Assembly: GCA_020055645.1 (NCBI GenBank) | Contig: CM034548.1 | Location: 44,198,296-44,262,295 of the forward strand | DNA length: 64,000 nucleotides | From: Tomocerus qinae | Taxonomy: Eukaryota; Arthropoda; Collembola; Entomobryomorpha; Tomoceridae | Reading direction: 5' to 3' | Shown here: positions 41,501 through 53,473 of the stretch, in pieces | How positions within the stretch are numbered: the first letter of the stretch is position 1 | Layout of the letters: each line of letters starts with the position of its first letter | Notes under the pieces: model-generated | The model's database searches: none | What the model was told of the DNA's origin: nothing | Seen by the model: only the letters and a program-made list of their open reading frames with translations | Made by a program: the position numbers and the translations under genes

Positions 41501-44500
41501 CCAAATACAGCTCTGTACATGGCCGGTTGAATAGGACCAAAATAACACAAAATACGACCCAAAAAGACCTAATGCGACTTACTTTTGCTACAACTGTACC
41601 CGCTAACAATTATTCCCTACAGGGGATTCCCGTATAACTTCTTATGTCTTGTGTCTGATATTACCGTTTCCCTTCGTATTTTCAAGGGTATCTGAGTGAA
41701 ACTAAAAAGTCCCATCCTAGGGTGGGGCGCCCAATCCCTATACTAGGTAACATTATGCTAAATTAAGAGGTTGTATGGCGAGGCAAATGGGACCTTTTAT
41801 TCTGGCCGCTGCTTAAAGTTGTTTTTCAATTTCCACTCATTTGGCATTTATTGTCTTCTCATATCTGGAAATTAAGAAGTTTTTCACGCCTTTTATTTTC
41901 CATTAGATAGAAATCGTGTCGTTATTCATTATAGATTATCCTAGTTTAGTATTTTGCTAAGGTGAAGATCTTAATCACCAATCATATCAGCCACTATGAT
42001 GAGTGATGGTAAATATTTTGCGTTAGTTATGAATATTTTTGTTTTATTCCAAAAATACAATTTTTAGTATATAATTGTATTGTGCAGGCTAACAGTTATT
42101 GCACTGCGTTGTTTAGTGGCCGTCAACGTATATTTAATTAATACATCTTTGCTTCCACAAACCTTCCATAAGTAGTTTGTCATGGTACGTAGTTTATCTC
42201 TCTGTTCCGTCGATGTGTCTGTTAATTATGAACTATGAATTCACCATGCAAGAGAACGGATTTGAACATTCCTTTCCAAGACTTTTTAGTATACTAGTAG
42301 TACCTACCGACTTAAATAGTTGATAGTTGGTAGGTACTAAGGTTTCGACAGGGAAATACTACTAAAGGGAATTTAGACATATGAATATCAAAATGGAGTG
42401 GAGAATGGAAAGTGTGAGAAATAGAGGAAAAAATTGGGGCAAAATGCTAATTTTTTGCTTTAATTTTCATATATACCCATTATTTCCCACAATTTCCCGT
42501 GGATATATCGTGGGTATATTATTATTGCTCAACAACAGTTTGAAGTTTATGTAATACCTCATCTGTAAAAACAAAATAAAACGTGGTTTACGCAGCAGAA
42601 GCAAAAAATTTTAAATGGAGAACACACTTCATGATGACCACTAGCTCAACCATCTGGACTTAAATGGGAGAAAGAGAGAGAAAATGTGGAACTATTTATT
42701 ATTGCCAGCTATCCATTGTGTTTGTGTTGTCTAGTGGTTCTTTAAACGCGGTTTTAGTTTAGGAGGTGTGATAATGGGCATTGTGAGATCCGTCAATTCA
42801 ATGTATTTAAAATGAATCTTAATCAGACCAAACTTATCCTTCAAAAATCTGATTTTATATTGCAAAGTGATACTTAAAGATAATTTTTTCAGTATTAAGG
42901 AATTTTCCGGCAACAATATTTAAATCTTACAACGAGCAAACTTCAAAGCTCTCATAAATTGCTTCTCAACTTAAAATAATATTTTGATATTTGACTCATG
43001 GATATGGCTCATGGAAGGTTCATTTTCAATGCAATGAATTGAGCATTATTGCCCCTCCTTAAAATTAAGACCTATTTATAGTAGTATTTTTATTGAAACG
43101 TATTTTAGCTCTGTCGACATAATTTAGTTCTAGTCCATGTGACAACCTAATCATTTCATTTTGAATGGCGCACTAACAATGTGAGTATGAGGGAGTGCTT
43201 TTGATAGGAGCATAGTAGTTCAATTTCTGACTGTGGTTTATGAGCAACGAAGAAACAGAGCATCACACCCCAACGAAATGGAAAGTTGTCCGTGCAGATT
43301 TTCTCTTGAAGGGCTTGTGGACATTGAGAAATGTAGCAATTTCGTTTCGAGTTTCTCACTGTACGGCACTATGATCCTGGAAACTAGTCTAGGGAGCGGA
43401 ATCAAGCAACAGTAGCTTTTACAGACGCATACCATTCTTCTACACATCTCATGAGCATATACTTACATAAATTATTATTTGCTTTTCTCTAGAAAAGTAT
43501 ACTTTGCTATATACTTAGCATCTAGACTTCGACAGTTTCCAATTTTGATATGCAAAGGAATCAGTAAATCTAACTTTTTTGCTGTACTATAGCACACTAA
43601 AAGAATTCTCTTTGTACTTTAGTTATAAAATTTATCCTAATGAGCTTTGTGTTTCAACATCAAGTGCAAGTAGTATGCAGATAATCATGTTAATGAGAAC
43701 TACTACTTAAGTACTTAGATTACATTGTATAGACTCCTCATCTAGAAACGAATCCATTTTATTATTATGTATATCAATAATTTTTGCCTCTACAAGTTCT
43801 GTGATAATTGTAATTACTATATAGGTATATTATTTATTCTTTTATCCCGAGTAATATTTCAAAATAATGGTAACGTGTAGAAAGGATCGGGAAATTGTCT
43901 CTCAGTCAGTTTCTCTTCATTTCAATGACTTTTTTGATATGCCTGTTCACCACAAATTCAATGCGTAGTTTGCGTACAATACAGAAGGCAGAGCTACATC
44001 ATCCATGATGTAGTAAAATGGAAGTAATGCGACTTTAGGCAGTAGATAGTAGCTGTAATAAAGGATATACCTATGTATCTTGTGGGAGTGGAGGATAAGT
44101 CTACTTATGCATTCAATATAATGTTATCTAGTTGCAGAATGTGTCTTTTTGGTATATGTTCAGCCATTCTTGCTATTTGAATGTGTTTGGATGGAAGGAG
44201 AGGTAGTGCAGTGATAACGTGTGCTCCGCTCTGGGATTCATCTCTCACACATCACATTTCCATTGTAAATTCAACATGCTCTTTGCATCCATCTTTTCTC
44301 CTTCCCGGCTCCTAATCTCATCTCGTTCCTGTTTCCTTCTTTATGTTTCCTTCGATGACTTTCTCTGCTGATATTATTCTCTCTGCAGCAACATATACTA
44401 AAAGCTTCTACAGGGTATCATATTTGCGACGACTTCCTTCTACTTTTCCACCCCACCCTCGTCACTCTGTCCGAACTAAACAGGCTCTGACGCCAGTTGC

Positions 44501-47500
44501 AAAGGCATCATAGGCTGACTGATGAGCTAAATTCAAAACTGAAACCCTCTTCCAGTAATAAACAAAAACCGTACTTCATGTACTAACAAATAAGGCGAAC
44601 GCGTAGACTGTCAACGAAGAGCAAGTAAATGCGCCTAAGATCAAGCGGTGTGCTCAGATATTCCAGACACGGTGCGACGAGAGACTATCTCAGCAAAATA
44701 CAAATGCATCAACAAGAATCACGAAAAACAAATGTTCCACCCATCTCTCTACTTTTCCTAGAAATGTCTCTCAACTCGGATCCAGATCGAGGCTCCTGAT
44801 TTGTGCTACGTAAATTATTACATTTTATGTTTATTATAAACGTCTCCGTTTAATTATTACATTTGTTTCCAAATAATTGTATGAAAAATTCGTATAGCAT
44901 AACTACCAAGATTAATAATATCTACTTGGTTCAGAATTGAATACGTGTCTACACAAATATAGAGATATGGCCAACTTAGAGGAACCTGTATACCGTAATA
45001 ATCGATATAATTCCGCGTACTGAAATAATTCCGCGTAGGCGGAATTATTTCGATTTTACTTTGCCTTTTTGACTGTTAATGGTAATAGTTCCGCGTATCG
45101 AAATAATTCCGCGTACCTGTACCTAAAAAGATGATGAAAGGTAAAAAAGAATGACGAAGACTAAATGTCGACTCTTCTGTCATCCCAGGAGGATGTACTA
45201 AATACATCCAGCCAGCAGATGTAAGTTGGAACAAGCCGTTCAAAGGTTCCATCAGGAAACAATACAATGTGTGGGTATCTTGAAACTACTAAAGGTGAGA
45301 TTTCAGAGCCACCCTCTTTGAGTGTAGTCTGCAGTTGGATCGTCGAAGCCTGGGATTCCTTAACAGCAGACGTTTTTAAAAAATCCTTCTCTTGTGGAAT
45401 TCTAAATGCCACAGATGGAACCCAGGACAATTTAATAACCTTCAAACCAGGCAAGGATTGTAATGAAGGGCGATAAATGCTACAGCAGCAGTATATGCAA
45501 ATGGAGCCCTTAATCCATGAGGACGATATTTTATTGCCTTCGGATGAAGAAGACATGGACCTCGATTTAATCGTAATCAATCGTAATCAAAGACAGGGAT
45601 AAAAATCAATTTATCCCTGTCTTCAGATGATGACCTCTAAATAATTTTTTTCTAAAAATTTCTATCCCATTCACTGGAAATAAAATAAATATTGACTTAA
45701 TGAAAAATAATTCCGCGGACGCGGAATTATTTCGACATTTTTGGCCTTTTCAGGAATTTTTTCATGTGCTTGAAACAATAATTCCGCGCGGAATTATTTC
45801 GATTATTACGGTACATTAAAACAAAATTGTTAGACTAAATATTTCTACAAAGTAAAAGCCTTACTTCGTAAGACACCAAATACTAGTACTCAGGAGGCAA
45901 CAATATCAGCCATGTCATCTTCAAAGCCGAGCGAATAACGTTGTATAAGGTTGGCTACGTTTACGCTACTACTTACTTTTATTTTCCAAATCCACACACC
46001 ACAAAAGGATCTTTTCATTTTATGCATTGTAATTTGCATAATATTATGACTGTTTCCTAAAGTTATAATTATTAGATTTCAGATAAGATAATAATAATCT
46101 TGTTTGTAAACAAACTTCCGTGTGTAGTCTTCCGTGTGTAGAATTATACACTTTACCTGACTTGGCCGCTAATGAGCATACTGATAAGCAAGTAATAGTG
46201 GACTCAAATAATACACCAAAAATAAGTTCATTTTATATTCTTTCCCGGAATCATTTTTTTAAAATTTTGTGAGCCAAAATAGTTCTGACAACTTAAACCC
46301 TTTTTTTTGTTTCATAGATTGCAAACCCTGCCGTTTATTGTAAACTGTATATAATTATACCAAACCAAACGACAAAATGAGCCCCCTCCCCCAGAATACA
46401 AATACTGATGTGAATATTGTAAAATGTAGTTGTACTTTTAGAAATTCTCAAATTAAGGTCAAAATATGTAGGGTTTAGTAAATAGTTTTCAAAAAAAGTC
46501 AGTTTACTTATTTAGCAAGGCAAATGCAGTAGCTGACTTGTCTGTATATAATATTTGTATTGTGAGAGTGCTGTGCAATTTTGATGGAGTAAGTGGATGA
46601 GTGTTACTATCTGTACTCTGTACTGGCAGGGGAAAAGTCTTTTGATGTTGATAGCTATTAAGAAGAGTAGAAATATGTGAGATAGTGGAGGAGTAGAGGT
46701 ATCTGGGCTAAGCAATAGGATTTCGCAGGCCATTTGGTTGGCATCTTTCAGAGAGCACCTTTGCAAACTAATGCTTTGTAATAAAAGGATGAGAGAAGAA
46801 TATCAGTTCATGGCTCATTCCATCTAAATGACCCTATTCCTGTTTTGTGCAGTGTAAGTTGTTGCTTCTTCCTCATGAGCCGCCATCCATCAAGAGGCGA
46901 GCAGTCCTCCTCCCAATCCCAACAAACTTCTTATCAGTATATTTATTCCAATCATCCCCTCATACACTGCCATCATAACTCATTCTCTTCAAACAACTAA
47001 CCCAAAGGTCTCTTAGCTATTTATGTCTTTCCTCATCTCAGCTAAACACATCTCATCTTTCTACTACTTTCCTTCAGTCAAGTTGCCTGCCCGAGACGTT
47101 CGTCTTCAGTCAACCCATTCCCAGCTTTCTTTTCACTCCCAACGTTGACTATCTCACTCTCATGAAGTACCCGCTCGCTGCTGTAGTGCTGTACACAGAA
47201 TACAATTCAGTGCTCAGTCTCTCTTTCCTGACATAAAGAAGAATGTACCAATAATGTCGACAAAAGACGTTCTCGGCATTCTCCGAAATAAGTACAGAGT
47301 CTTTGGAACGTATACATAGCTCGGAGTTGAATTCCCGAACTGAGCAATGTTAGCTCTGGAAACATTTCTCAACATAAACAATGAACTCGGTTCGTAAGAG
47401 GACATTAGATCTCAAAGCGTTATTTCTCAATGAAATTCCCTCTTTACAAATGATACTGTAGTCTTAGAGTAGGTACATAACAATCATAATATATTATAAG

Positions 47501-50500
47501 GACATTTGGCAGAGTTAGGTATTGTGATTTCCTAGTTGTCTACTCTCTGTGTACTATTATCTGCATTAAGTACATTTCCAGGGGCATTACATCATTACTT
47601 GGGAACACTAAGTCCAAAATAAATATTGAGACATTAATCCCATATTTGTGATTCTTGACGACAGATATCTCTGTCGAGTGACAATCTGTACAAGGCAATT
47701 TATCTTGACTAAACTCTACTACTACCAACAATAAAAATAATTGATACCCAATATCCTATGCTTTATGGCTTTTGGTGTCTTTTCAGCTACCACTTAAGTA
47801 CATCAGAGTCAACAGAAGGAAGGGAAGTAGTAGACTTACTTTTCGTACATGTGAAATGTGTCTCATTGTAATTTGCAGTGGTAGGATCACAAAAGGATCG
47901 GTTTTACTGATTCTCAGTTGAGTTGGTTACATGATGCCCGGAGCTGATGTCCTCGAATCAACTGGAGTTAACTTGGCTTGACTTTTCTCTCGTTTGCATT
48001 AGACACTTAAGAGTTAAGTAAGAATGTAATAATGCAATATATACTGTTACATACATAGATTATAGTAACTCTCCCGAGTATTTATTTAAAGAGCGAGACT
48101 CATTGTGAAACTGGAATTGGCCGCGGCTGTTGCTTTTATTATTACTTTGCTGGTGACTTGGTTAAGGTTAGAGGGATGGAGCTGACGCCGTGAGGCTTAA
48201 TAATATTCTCTGTGCTTTTGCCGCACCGCAGTTAACTCATTCAGCCCGGAGACTACAAATTATGTTTTGTCCCACAGACTACTAACTAATGTAAGTAAGT
48301 AGGCTCTAGCTACTTTTTGTTCCAAGTTCTACAAAGAGCTTACAACAACGAGTTGATGCGATGTGACTAGCTAGGCACATAACAATTCAACTCCGTCGAC
48401 TCTGAACAACTATTAGACTCCTTCTTAAATATACTATGTACTACTACATTAAAAGCCCTACTATGCACAGAGAGTACAGTATTTAAGTTGTTCGCTGTAC
48501 TGTCTGTAGTAGCACTAAAAGTGTATCCACAATCAGCTTACGGTGGTGGGAACCCGACTTCAGAGACAGTCCTAAGTATAATAATATAAAACGCAAAGAG
48601 CTATTTTCTGTTCACTTTCTCCAACCAAATTGAACGCAGAGATGGAGCAGAGGAGATACAGAAACTGCATGCATCGTTTTCTTGAAGATCCTAACATGCA
48701 CAAGGAGCTGGGGAGTAGGATTTCCCCGCTGGAGCGTGATACCCAGTAACTTCTACTCAATCACAATTCCACATTCGAATTCGGAAAAAGCGAGCATTTG
48801 CCTTTCGTCTACTGCTGCAGAGTTCTCTTCAATTTCCAGACTAGACTAGACACCCGTTCGCGTACTTAGTGCATAGACATACTCGAAACACTTAAATGTA
48901 TTGTGTATAAATATACTGGCCATATCATTTGCTCCTATCTCTCATTGTCAGTCGTGAGTCTTCAGAATGGCTCTGTCTTGTCTAGCTTTCTGGTTAGTAG
49001 TTAGCAAAGGAGAAAGCGACCATTAGACTTTTCTCCTTGTGGCTTCCTCCAATGCAATGTCCTATTATGCCATGTTTGTCTACGATCTGCTTCCCCATCC
49101 TGCACTAATGTAACAAACTCAAATACTTGCTCGAATAATGTGTAGTAATATAATATACACACAATGTAATGTTATGTTATGATGTGCTGAATTTAACTTC
49201 TTCCAGAAACTAAATGTACTTAGCCTGTACCTACTTTTACATACACTCCGTTGCATAAACACACAGAAAAAGACGTCCTGGGTTATGCACTTATACTATA
49301 TACTACTACATAATGTGATACACTCGATTCGGGAAAATACATTATCTTATTTATGTAGATTAAATGTAGAGCAGTCATTTGATTTGATAGACTATTTCCA
49401 ATCCTTGGCTCTCCGCAATCTTCTTGTGATAACATCCAGCATACAACAGCCATACAATGCAGATTGTCAAGTTAAAACAATAAAATGACATGAATCTTTT
49501 TTCTTTTTCCGCAGAGAGTGATATTTAACTTGGTGAATCTGTGCAAGATCAAAACCCTCTTCCGTGATGGAATGACTCCGCTTGTGAAAACATCAAGTCG
49601 TCCAAAATGGTAATAAAAACATCCGGATATATTCAATAGATTTGCCATGTGTTTCCACAATTTTCTCAACTCTCCATTGAATTTATCCCCAGTCTTTTAT
49701 GTTAGCATCTTCACATCTATAAGCTTTATTTCCCTACTTTTATAATTTGTATAGCTATACAGTTTCTTTTTGTGTATTTCTTACATAATTTTTTACTGCA
49801 TTTTCTCCCATTTCAACGTAAACCTGAAGAATGTTCTGCTTTTAACTTCCGAAATTGACAAATTAGTTTTCATAAAAAATCTTATGTTATTAAAGCTTTA
49901 GTAGATAAAGTATATACACAAATACACACAACGCGACATAAACAGAAAAAATTATATCATTGCAGCAACAGACAGCAAAAACCATTCCGGCAAAGGAAAC
50001 TGCGTATTACAATGTGAAAGATATCTATAGGTCTTTGGAGCCGGGGCGAAATCCCAGCTACAACTTTAGTGTGCATTCCAAAATTTTTTGTTCGGCTGGA
50101 TAGCAAAACACGATGAAGCATTATTATGCGTTTCCGATTAGCACAAATATCTGTATTCCTAGTCTAGACTATTTCGTTCTCATGTACCTATATTGTCCAG
50201 TAAGCACTTTCCGATTTTGCTGGGTATATTTAAGTCGAAGTCATTTAAAATCCACTTTGTATCCTAATGTATACAAACCCCATTTAACACTGTTAATAAT
50301 TTGTATTGAAATGTGACAGTGTCCCAAACGAGGCAGAGAGAAAATCCATTTCCAGTGTGTTTCCATTTCCTTCATCTATGTATAGAGCCCGATTTTTAAT
50401 ATGAATTTGAAAGAAATATAAATATAAAAGAGTTTTGGCAAGAGCGATATAAAATGCTGTCGCAGTGTAAACTAAACTCTGTTGGGTCACAAAGAGATAT

Positions 50501-53473
50501 GTAGAAAGTCAACTGTAAGAGAAATTTGCAGCCTACGAACTCGGGAGAGGAAGCGAAGCCAAAGAGTCCCAGTAGCTGCGTGACAGAATCCCGCATTAAA
50601 AGACACTCGTAAATCACGGAGTCAGGCTGTGGCAAGCAACATTGCTTAGCAAAGCACTGAAGGGAGAAAAAGCAAAGAGCATCGAGCAATTCAAATGATG
50701 GACACAGTAAATGCTAAGTTGCATGCACATGGCACATTCACAAACTCACATTTTCTATTGTCGTTACTCAGATTACACACACTGCCCATTGGCATTATAC
50801 ATCATATACAAATACTCAACCAATTAAACCATTCCATATTTGCAATATAGGCCTGCACTCTATCCGTTTAGTTTTCTAATTCGTTATTCACGCTTAAATT
50901 ATAGCCAAAATACTACTCGCAATTTCAGTTAAAGAAGACATCCAGATTGTGTGCGCATGTAATCATAATCATGCATTAGCGAATTGTGATACAAAACAAA
51001 AAAATGTGTTCCATCACGGTTAGTAATCTCATATGCCTTTATTTCAGTCAATATGAAAAAAACCCGTCTCCACTAACTGAAATAAAGAATGCATGGTAGA
51101 ATGTCAACGTTATATACTTTTATAATAATGAATGAAGAATTGTTGACATTATTGATTGTTGCATTTAACATTGCACATTTAAGAATCAGGAAACAACTCC
51201 TTACATTACATTAGTTTATTTCCTTCCAAATAACCTTCAAATTTAGTTTCGTATCATGGTTCACTAATGTGTACAAAAATAGAATGTCTTCTTTAACTGC
51301 AACATATGCACTCAGTTCCCATGTCTTCTAATATAAAGAATGAAAGTTTCTCCCCTATACAATTTATTTCTCAGTAAATTGCTAAATCGATTTTGATATT
51401 TTTCCATTGAAAAGAAGTAAAGTCATTTGTGAAAAGACTTGCAAAGGTGACTACATGAAATTGTAATTTTTTTATTATCATTATTTGTTATTTTGTTGTT
51501 CAATTTTAAAAACGAAAAAGAACGACATAAACTTTTCAAAAGTTTCATTTACATTTGTAACATTTAATTTACATTTATTATAATTCACCACAATAAATAA
51601 AGCTGATAGTACCTATAATATTCGCAGTCGCATGTATATGTGTCTATGTTCTATGGCATGGATCTTGAGGCTTTTTTTGAAATGGGCAAGCGCGTATGTA
51701 ATGCATATTACATAAAATAATTAAGCCCTCTTGAGCATTAGCGACCTTCGGAATTAAACCAAATGTTGTTGCCTCTCATTTTGAAATTCAGCAGCAGTAC
51801 TTGTGGCCTAGTTATTTATTTATATCTATAGTTGTGTTGTTTCATGAAATTTAAAAAAAAATGTTTTTGTGTTTGATAGATTGAATATTTCTGCGACATT
51901 ATGTTTCCCTTGTAAATGTATAAACCGAAGTTAATGCACATGGGGAAAAGGAACAAAATCTGAAAAGGAAAAACATTCCTTAGTTGTAGGGACTTGATTT
52001 TCTCTCCCGAAATAATAAAAGAAGATAGAGATGTAAAGTATGAGATTTAAATTGATATCATATCTATACTTTACTTATTGATAATAGTTGATATATTTTA
52101 ATAAAAATTGAATATTTTAGTGGGTCAGTCCAATATGGAACAGTTCCTTGTTTTAAATCATTGACTTATTCGTTTTGTTATACAATGAATCTCCTGTTGC
52201 CACAAAGTCCTCAGCTGGACAAGACTGTTTCCAGCAGACAGAAATAGTGACATGATAAGAAAAGTGTACGCCAATGTACATTTAACATTTCCGTTAACGA
52301 AAGCGCAAAAAAGTGAGATGCATTTATTGTTTGTCTGTAGTCGAGATCTCGAGGCAAGTCTTGGTTGGTCGTATCTTTTCCATCAAGAATGCGTAAGTAC
52401 CTGACCTATGAAATGTTTGATGTTCGGGCAGATACTCGTAGAAAGTCGGACAATGTGTGTCTTTTGAAAGTGTTTTTTCAGTAGAGCGCACCTGTGGCTC
52501 TGTGTAAAATCACTTTTGCTGCTATGACATGTACTTACAGAGGAGCTACTCATTGAGATTCTTTTGAAAGAATATGCTTCAGATTTTCCAAAAAGTAGGT
52601 TCAACCCACATAATTTTGTATTTTTATTTGAAAACTCTTTTCAGAATTCTTCTGTTCTTTTTTCAGCTCGAATGGTTAAATTTGCGCAAGTAATTAGGTA
52701 AAAACAAGTTGAAAGTAAAATAGTTATTTCTGCAGAATTCCCTATTTGACCTTTACATTTAATCACATAGTTACATGCACACTGTGATGAATGTTTGTTA
52801 TATATAGCAGAGCTATAGGGAAGATATGTGGACTGGTACAGTCGTTATTGACTGAGTGTCTTTATTATAAACAAATACGAGACACGAGAGACGTTGTTTG
52901 GTTGAGATGTAAATAATGATGTAAGCTCACATACATTCTTGGTATTTGGACTACAATAGATTTTGTGCATGTCGTAGAAAGAAGAGACTGCGAGTTCATT
53001 CTGGTAAGAGTAGGTTTGGTTTAGAAAGTGGAATGTTGGTTCAAGTTCTAAAAGCATAAATGCATGTATGCATAAATACATTTGCCTAAGTAAGTGCCTA
53101 CTTATGTCGTGTAGGTGCCTGGGATAGCGAAGCAGGAGCGGGGAGAAATACGAGTACATAGATCTGCATTTAATATGAGAATGTTTGTGATATGTGAGTG
53201 TGTATGTTTGTTACGTGTGTGAATTGTGTTATATTATGGTTTTGTTGTTTCTGCAGGCAGAGGCTTCCAGGAAAGTACGTTTACTACCACAAATCTCCAG
53301 AGCATCGCAACCACTATATTTTGTCTTTTGCTTTTGCATTTGATCGTGAGGAAGATGTCTACCAATTCGCTTTCAGTTTTCCCTATTCGTACTCCCGTTG
53401 TCAAGCTCATCTGGAGTTAGTGGAGCAAAGAGAGTTGGCTTTCTTTCGTCGGGAAACCATCGGATTTTCTCTC
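35458..53473 (+). CDS. AGBL4: cytosolic carboxypeptidase 6-like (AGBL4/CCP6), N-terminal part, four exons
   Basis: Join of 35458-35580, 40130-40254, 49515-49609 and 53257-53473: 560 nt, about 186 residues, no stop, all phases consistent. The product matches the family's N-terminal beta-sandwich domain, with hallmark strings GHLCFDASYESGNLGRVD, SEYEYDLFIRPDTCNPRYR, RVIFNLVNL, LFRDGMTPLVKTSSRPKW, QRLPGKYVYYHKSPEHRNHY, FDREEDVYQFAFSFPYSYSR. The strings LFIRPDTCNP and FDREED favour CCP6 over CCP5 or CCP1. Established: CCP6 is a cytosolic zinc M14 metallocarboxypeptidase that trims polyglutamate side chains and Glu-rich tails on tubulin and other proteins. The catalytic part (HPGE zinc motif, substrate-binding Arg, catalytic Glu) was not found before 64000, so the gene should continue to the right. 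The 5' end is uncertain (see 8030). Confidence 0.93.
35581..40129 (+). other. CCP6 intron 2 (numbering from the candidate first exon), about 4.5 kb
   Basis: GTTTGT donor at 35581 and TATATCTTTTAG acceptor ending at 40129. AT-rich. It includes a small inverted repeat ATAGATCCT/AGGATCTAT near 37722-37752 and ordinary short ORFs. No nested gene is visible. Confidence 0.75.
40130..40254 (+). CDS. AGBL4: CCP6 exon: core of N-terminal beta-sandwich domain
   Basis: The 125-nt exon begins with GG, completing the split Gly codon from 35580, and ends in CAG before a GTGAAA donor (phase 0). It encodes NLGRVDFISEYEYDLFIRPD followed by TCNPRYRLWFNFVVDNVRADQ. This is the most diagnostic segment: the acidic SEYEYDLFIRPDTCNP string is near-invariant in CCP6 orthologues that I recall, with R/K and F/Y exchanges only. 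Codon use is more GC-rich than the flanking introns. Confidence 0.95.
42298..42339. repeat. hairpin with 11-bp perfect arms
   Basis: TAGTACCTACC (42298-42308) and GGTAGGTACTA (42329-42339) are exact reverse complements around a 20-base loop. The TACCTAC word is frequent across this window, so chance pairing or a small mobile-element relic are both possible. Confidence 0.7.
43994..44013. repeat. short perfect palindrome
   Basis: CTACATCAT, two bases, then ATGATGTAG. Position and sequence give no clue to function. Confidence 0.7.
45155..45599 (+). pseudogene. pogo-type transposase, C-terminal remnant, broken
   Basis: Frame 2 (about 45155-45286): SSVIPGGCTKYIQPADVSWN then KPFKGSIRKQYNVWVS and a stop. 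This matches the family's IPGG-T-QP-DV-NKPFK block that follows the third catalytic Asp. A frameshift leads to frame 0 (from about 45309): PSLSVVCSWIVEAWDSLTAD then FKKSFSCGILNATDGTQD, the usual WI-AWD and SF-CGI-DGTED block. A TAA at 45474 interrupts it, and the same frame continues into an acidic tail (EDDILLPSDEEDMDLD-like) ending at a TAA near 45600. The 139-codon minus-strand ORF over this region is an antisense shadow. Confidence 0.8.
45590..45623. repeat. 14-bp-arm hairpin after the transposase remnant
   Basis: AAGACAGGGATAAA (45590-45603) and TTTATCCCTGTCTT (45610-45623) are exact reverse complements with a 6-base loop. It lies inside the pogo-like element, overlapping the end of the remnant frame. 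Confidence 0.8.
49515..49609 (+). CDS. AGBL4: CCP6 exon: RVIFN...RPKW segment
   Basis: The 95-nt exon follows acceptor TTTTTCCGCAG, starts in phase 0 and ends after TG of a Trp codon; the donor is GTAATA at 49610. It encodes RVIFNLVNLCKIKTLFRDGM and TPLVKTSSRPK(W). The strings match the vertebrate segment (V-I-F-N-V-N, L-RDGM-P-VK-S-SRPKW). The Trp codon is completed by the G at 53257. A second AG at 49515-49516 would shift the frame and is rejected. Confidence 0.93.
49610..53256 (+). other. CCP6 intron 4, about 3.6 kb
   Basis: GTAATA donor and TTGTTTCTGCAG acceptor. AT-rich, no nested gene or notable repeat seen. Confidence 0.75.
53257..53473 (+). CDS. AGBL4: CCP6 exon: end of N-domain, leading to the catalytic domain
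   Basis: The 217-nt exon starts with G (completing Trp), then QRLPGKYVYYHKSPEHRNHY, ILSFAFAFDREEDVYQFAFS, FPYSYSRCQAHLELVEQREL and AFFRRETIGFSL. It ends in phase 0 before GTACGT. The FDREED-YQFA-PY-Y motif is the conserved N-domain signature just before the M14 catalytic domain. In the family the next residues lead to KLDLLTI and then the HPGE zinc-binding loop, so the following exon should carry these. I could not find it in the remaining 10.5 kb. Confidence 0.94.

Larger units (their letters stand above)
44991..45813 (+). mobile_element. pogo/Tigger-like DNA transposon, internally deleted (about 0.82 kb)
   Basis: Terminal inverted repeats start CCGTAATAATCGA and continue (T/A)ATAATTCCGCG on both ends; over 25 bp there is one mismatch. 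Each end abuts TA (44991-44992 and 45812-45813), fitting the TA target duplication of the Tc1/mariner-pogo superfamily. Inside each end, more AATAATTCCGCG copies sit in head-to-head palindromes (about 45021-45052, 45080-45117, 45705-45737), plausible transposase-binding sites. The interior carries only the C-terminal part of a pogo-type transposase (see 45155-45599). The DNA-binding and DDE catalytic portions are missing, so it is a non-autonomous, dead copy inserted in CCP6 intron 3 in the same orientation as the gene. Confidence 0.85.
40255..49514 (+). other. CCP6 intron 3, about 9.3 kb, hosts a pogo-like transposon
   Basis: GTGAAA donor and TTTTTCCGCAG acceptor. Contents: the pogo-like element at 44991-45813, hairpins at 42298-42339 and 43994-44013, and otherwise AT-rich unique sequence. 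The pyrimidine-rich tract near 46900-47160 shows no gene. Confidence 0.75.

Noticed and set aside
45161-45580. 139-codon minus-strand ORF
   Set aside because: It is the antisense of the pogo transposase remnant, which has clear family blocks on the plus strand.
48642-48749. 35-residue ATG-to-stop frame (MEQRRYRNCMHRFLEDPN...)
   Set aside because: Codons look plausible, but it is short, isolated inside a CCP6 intron and without family resemblance.
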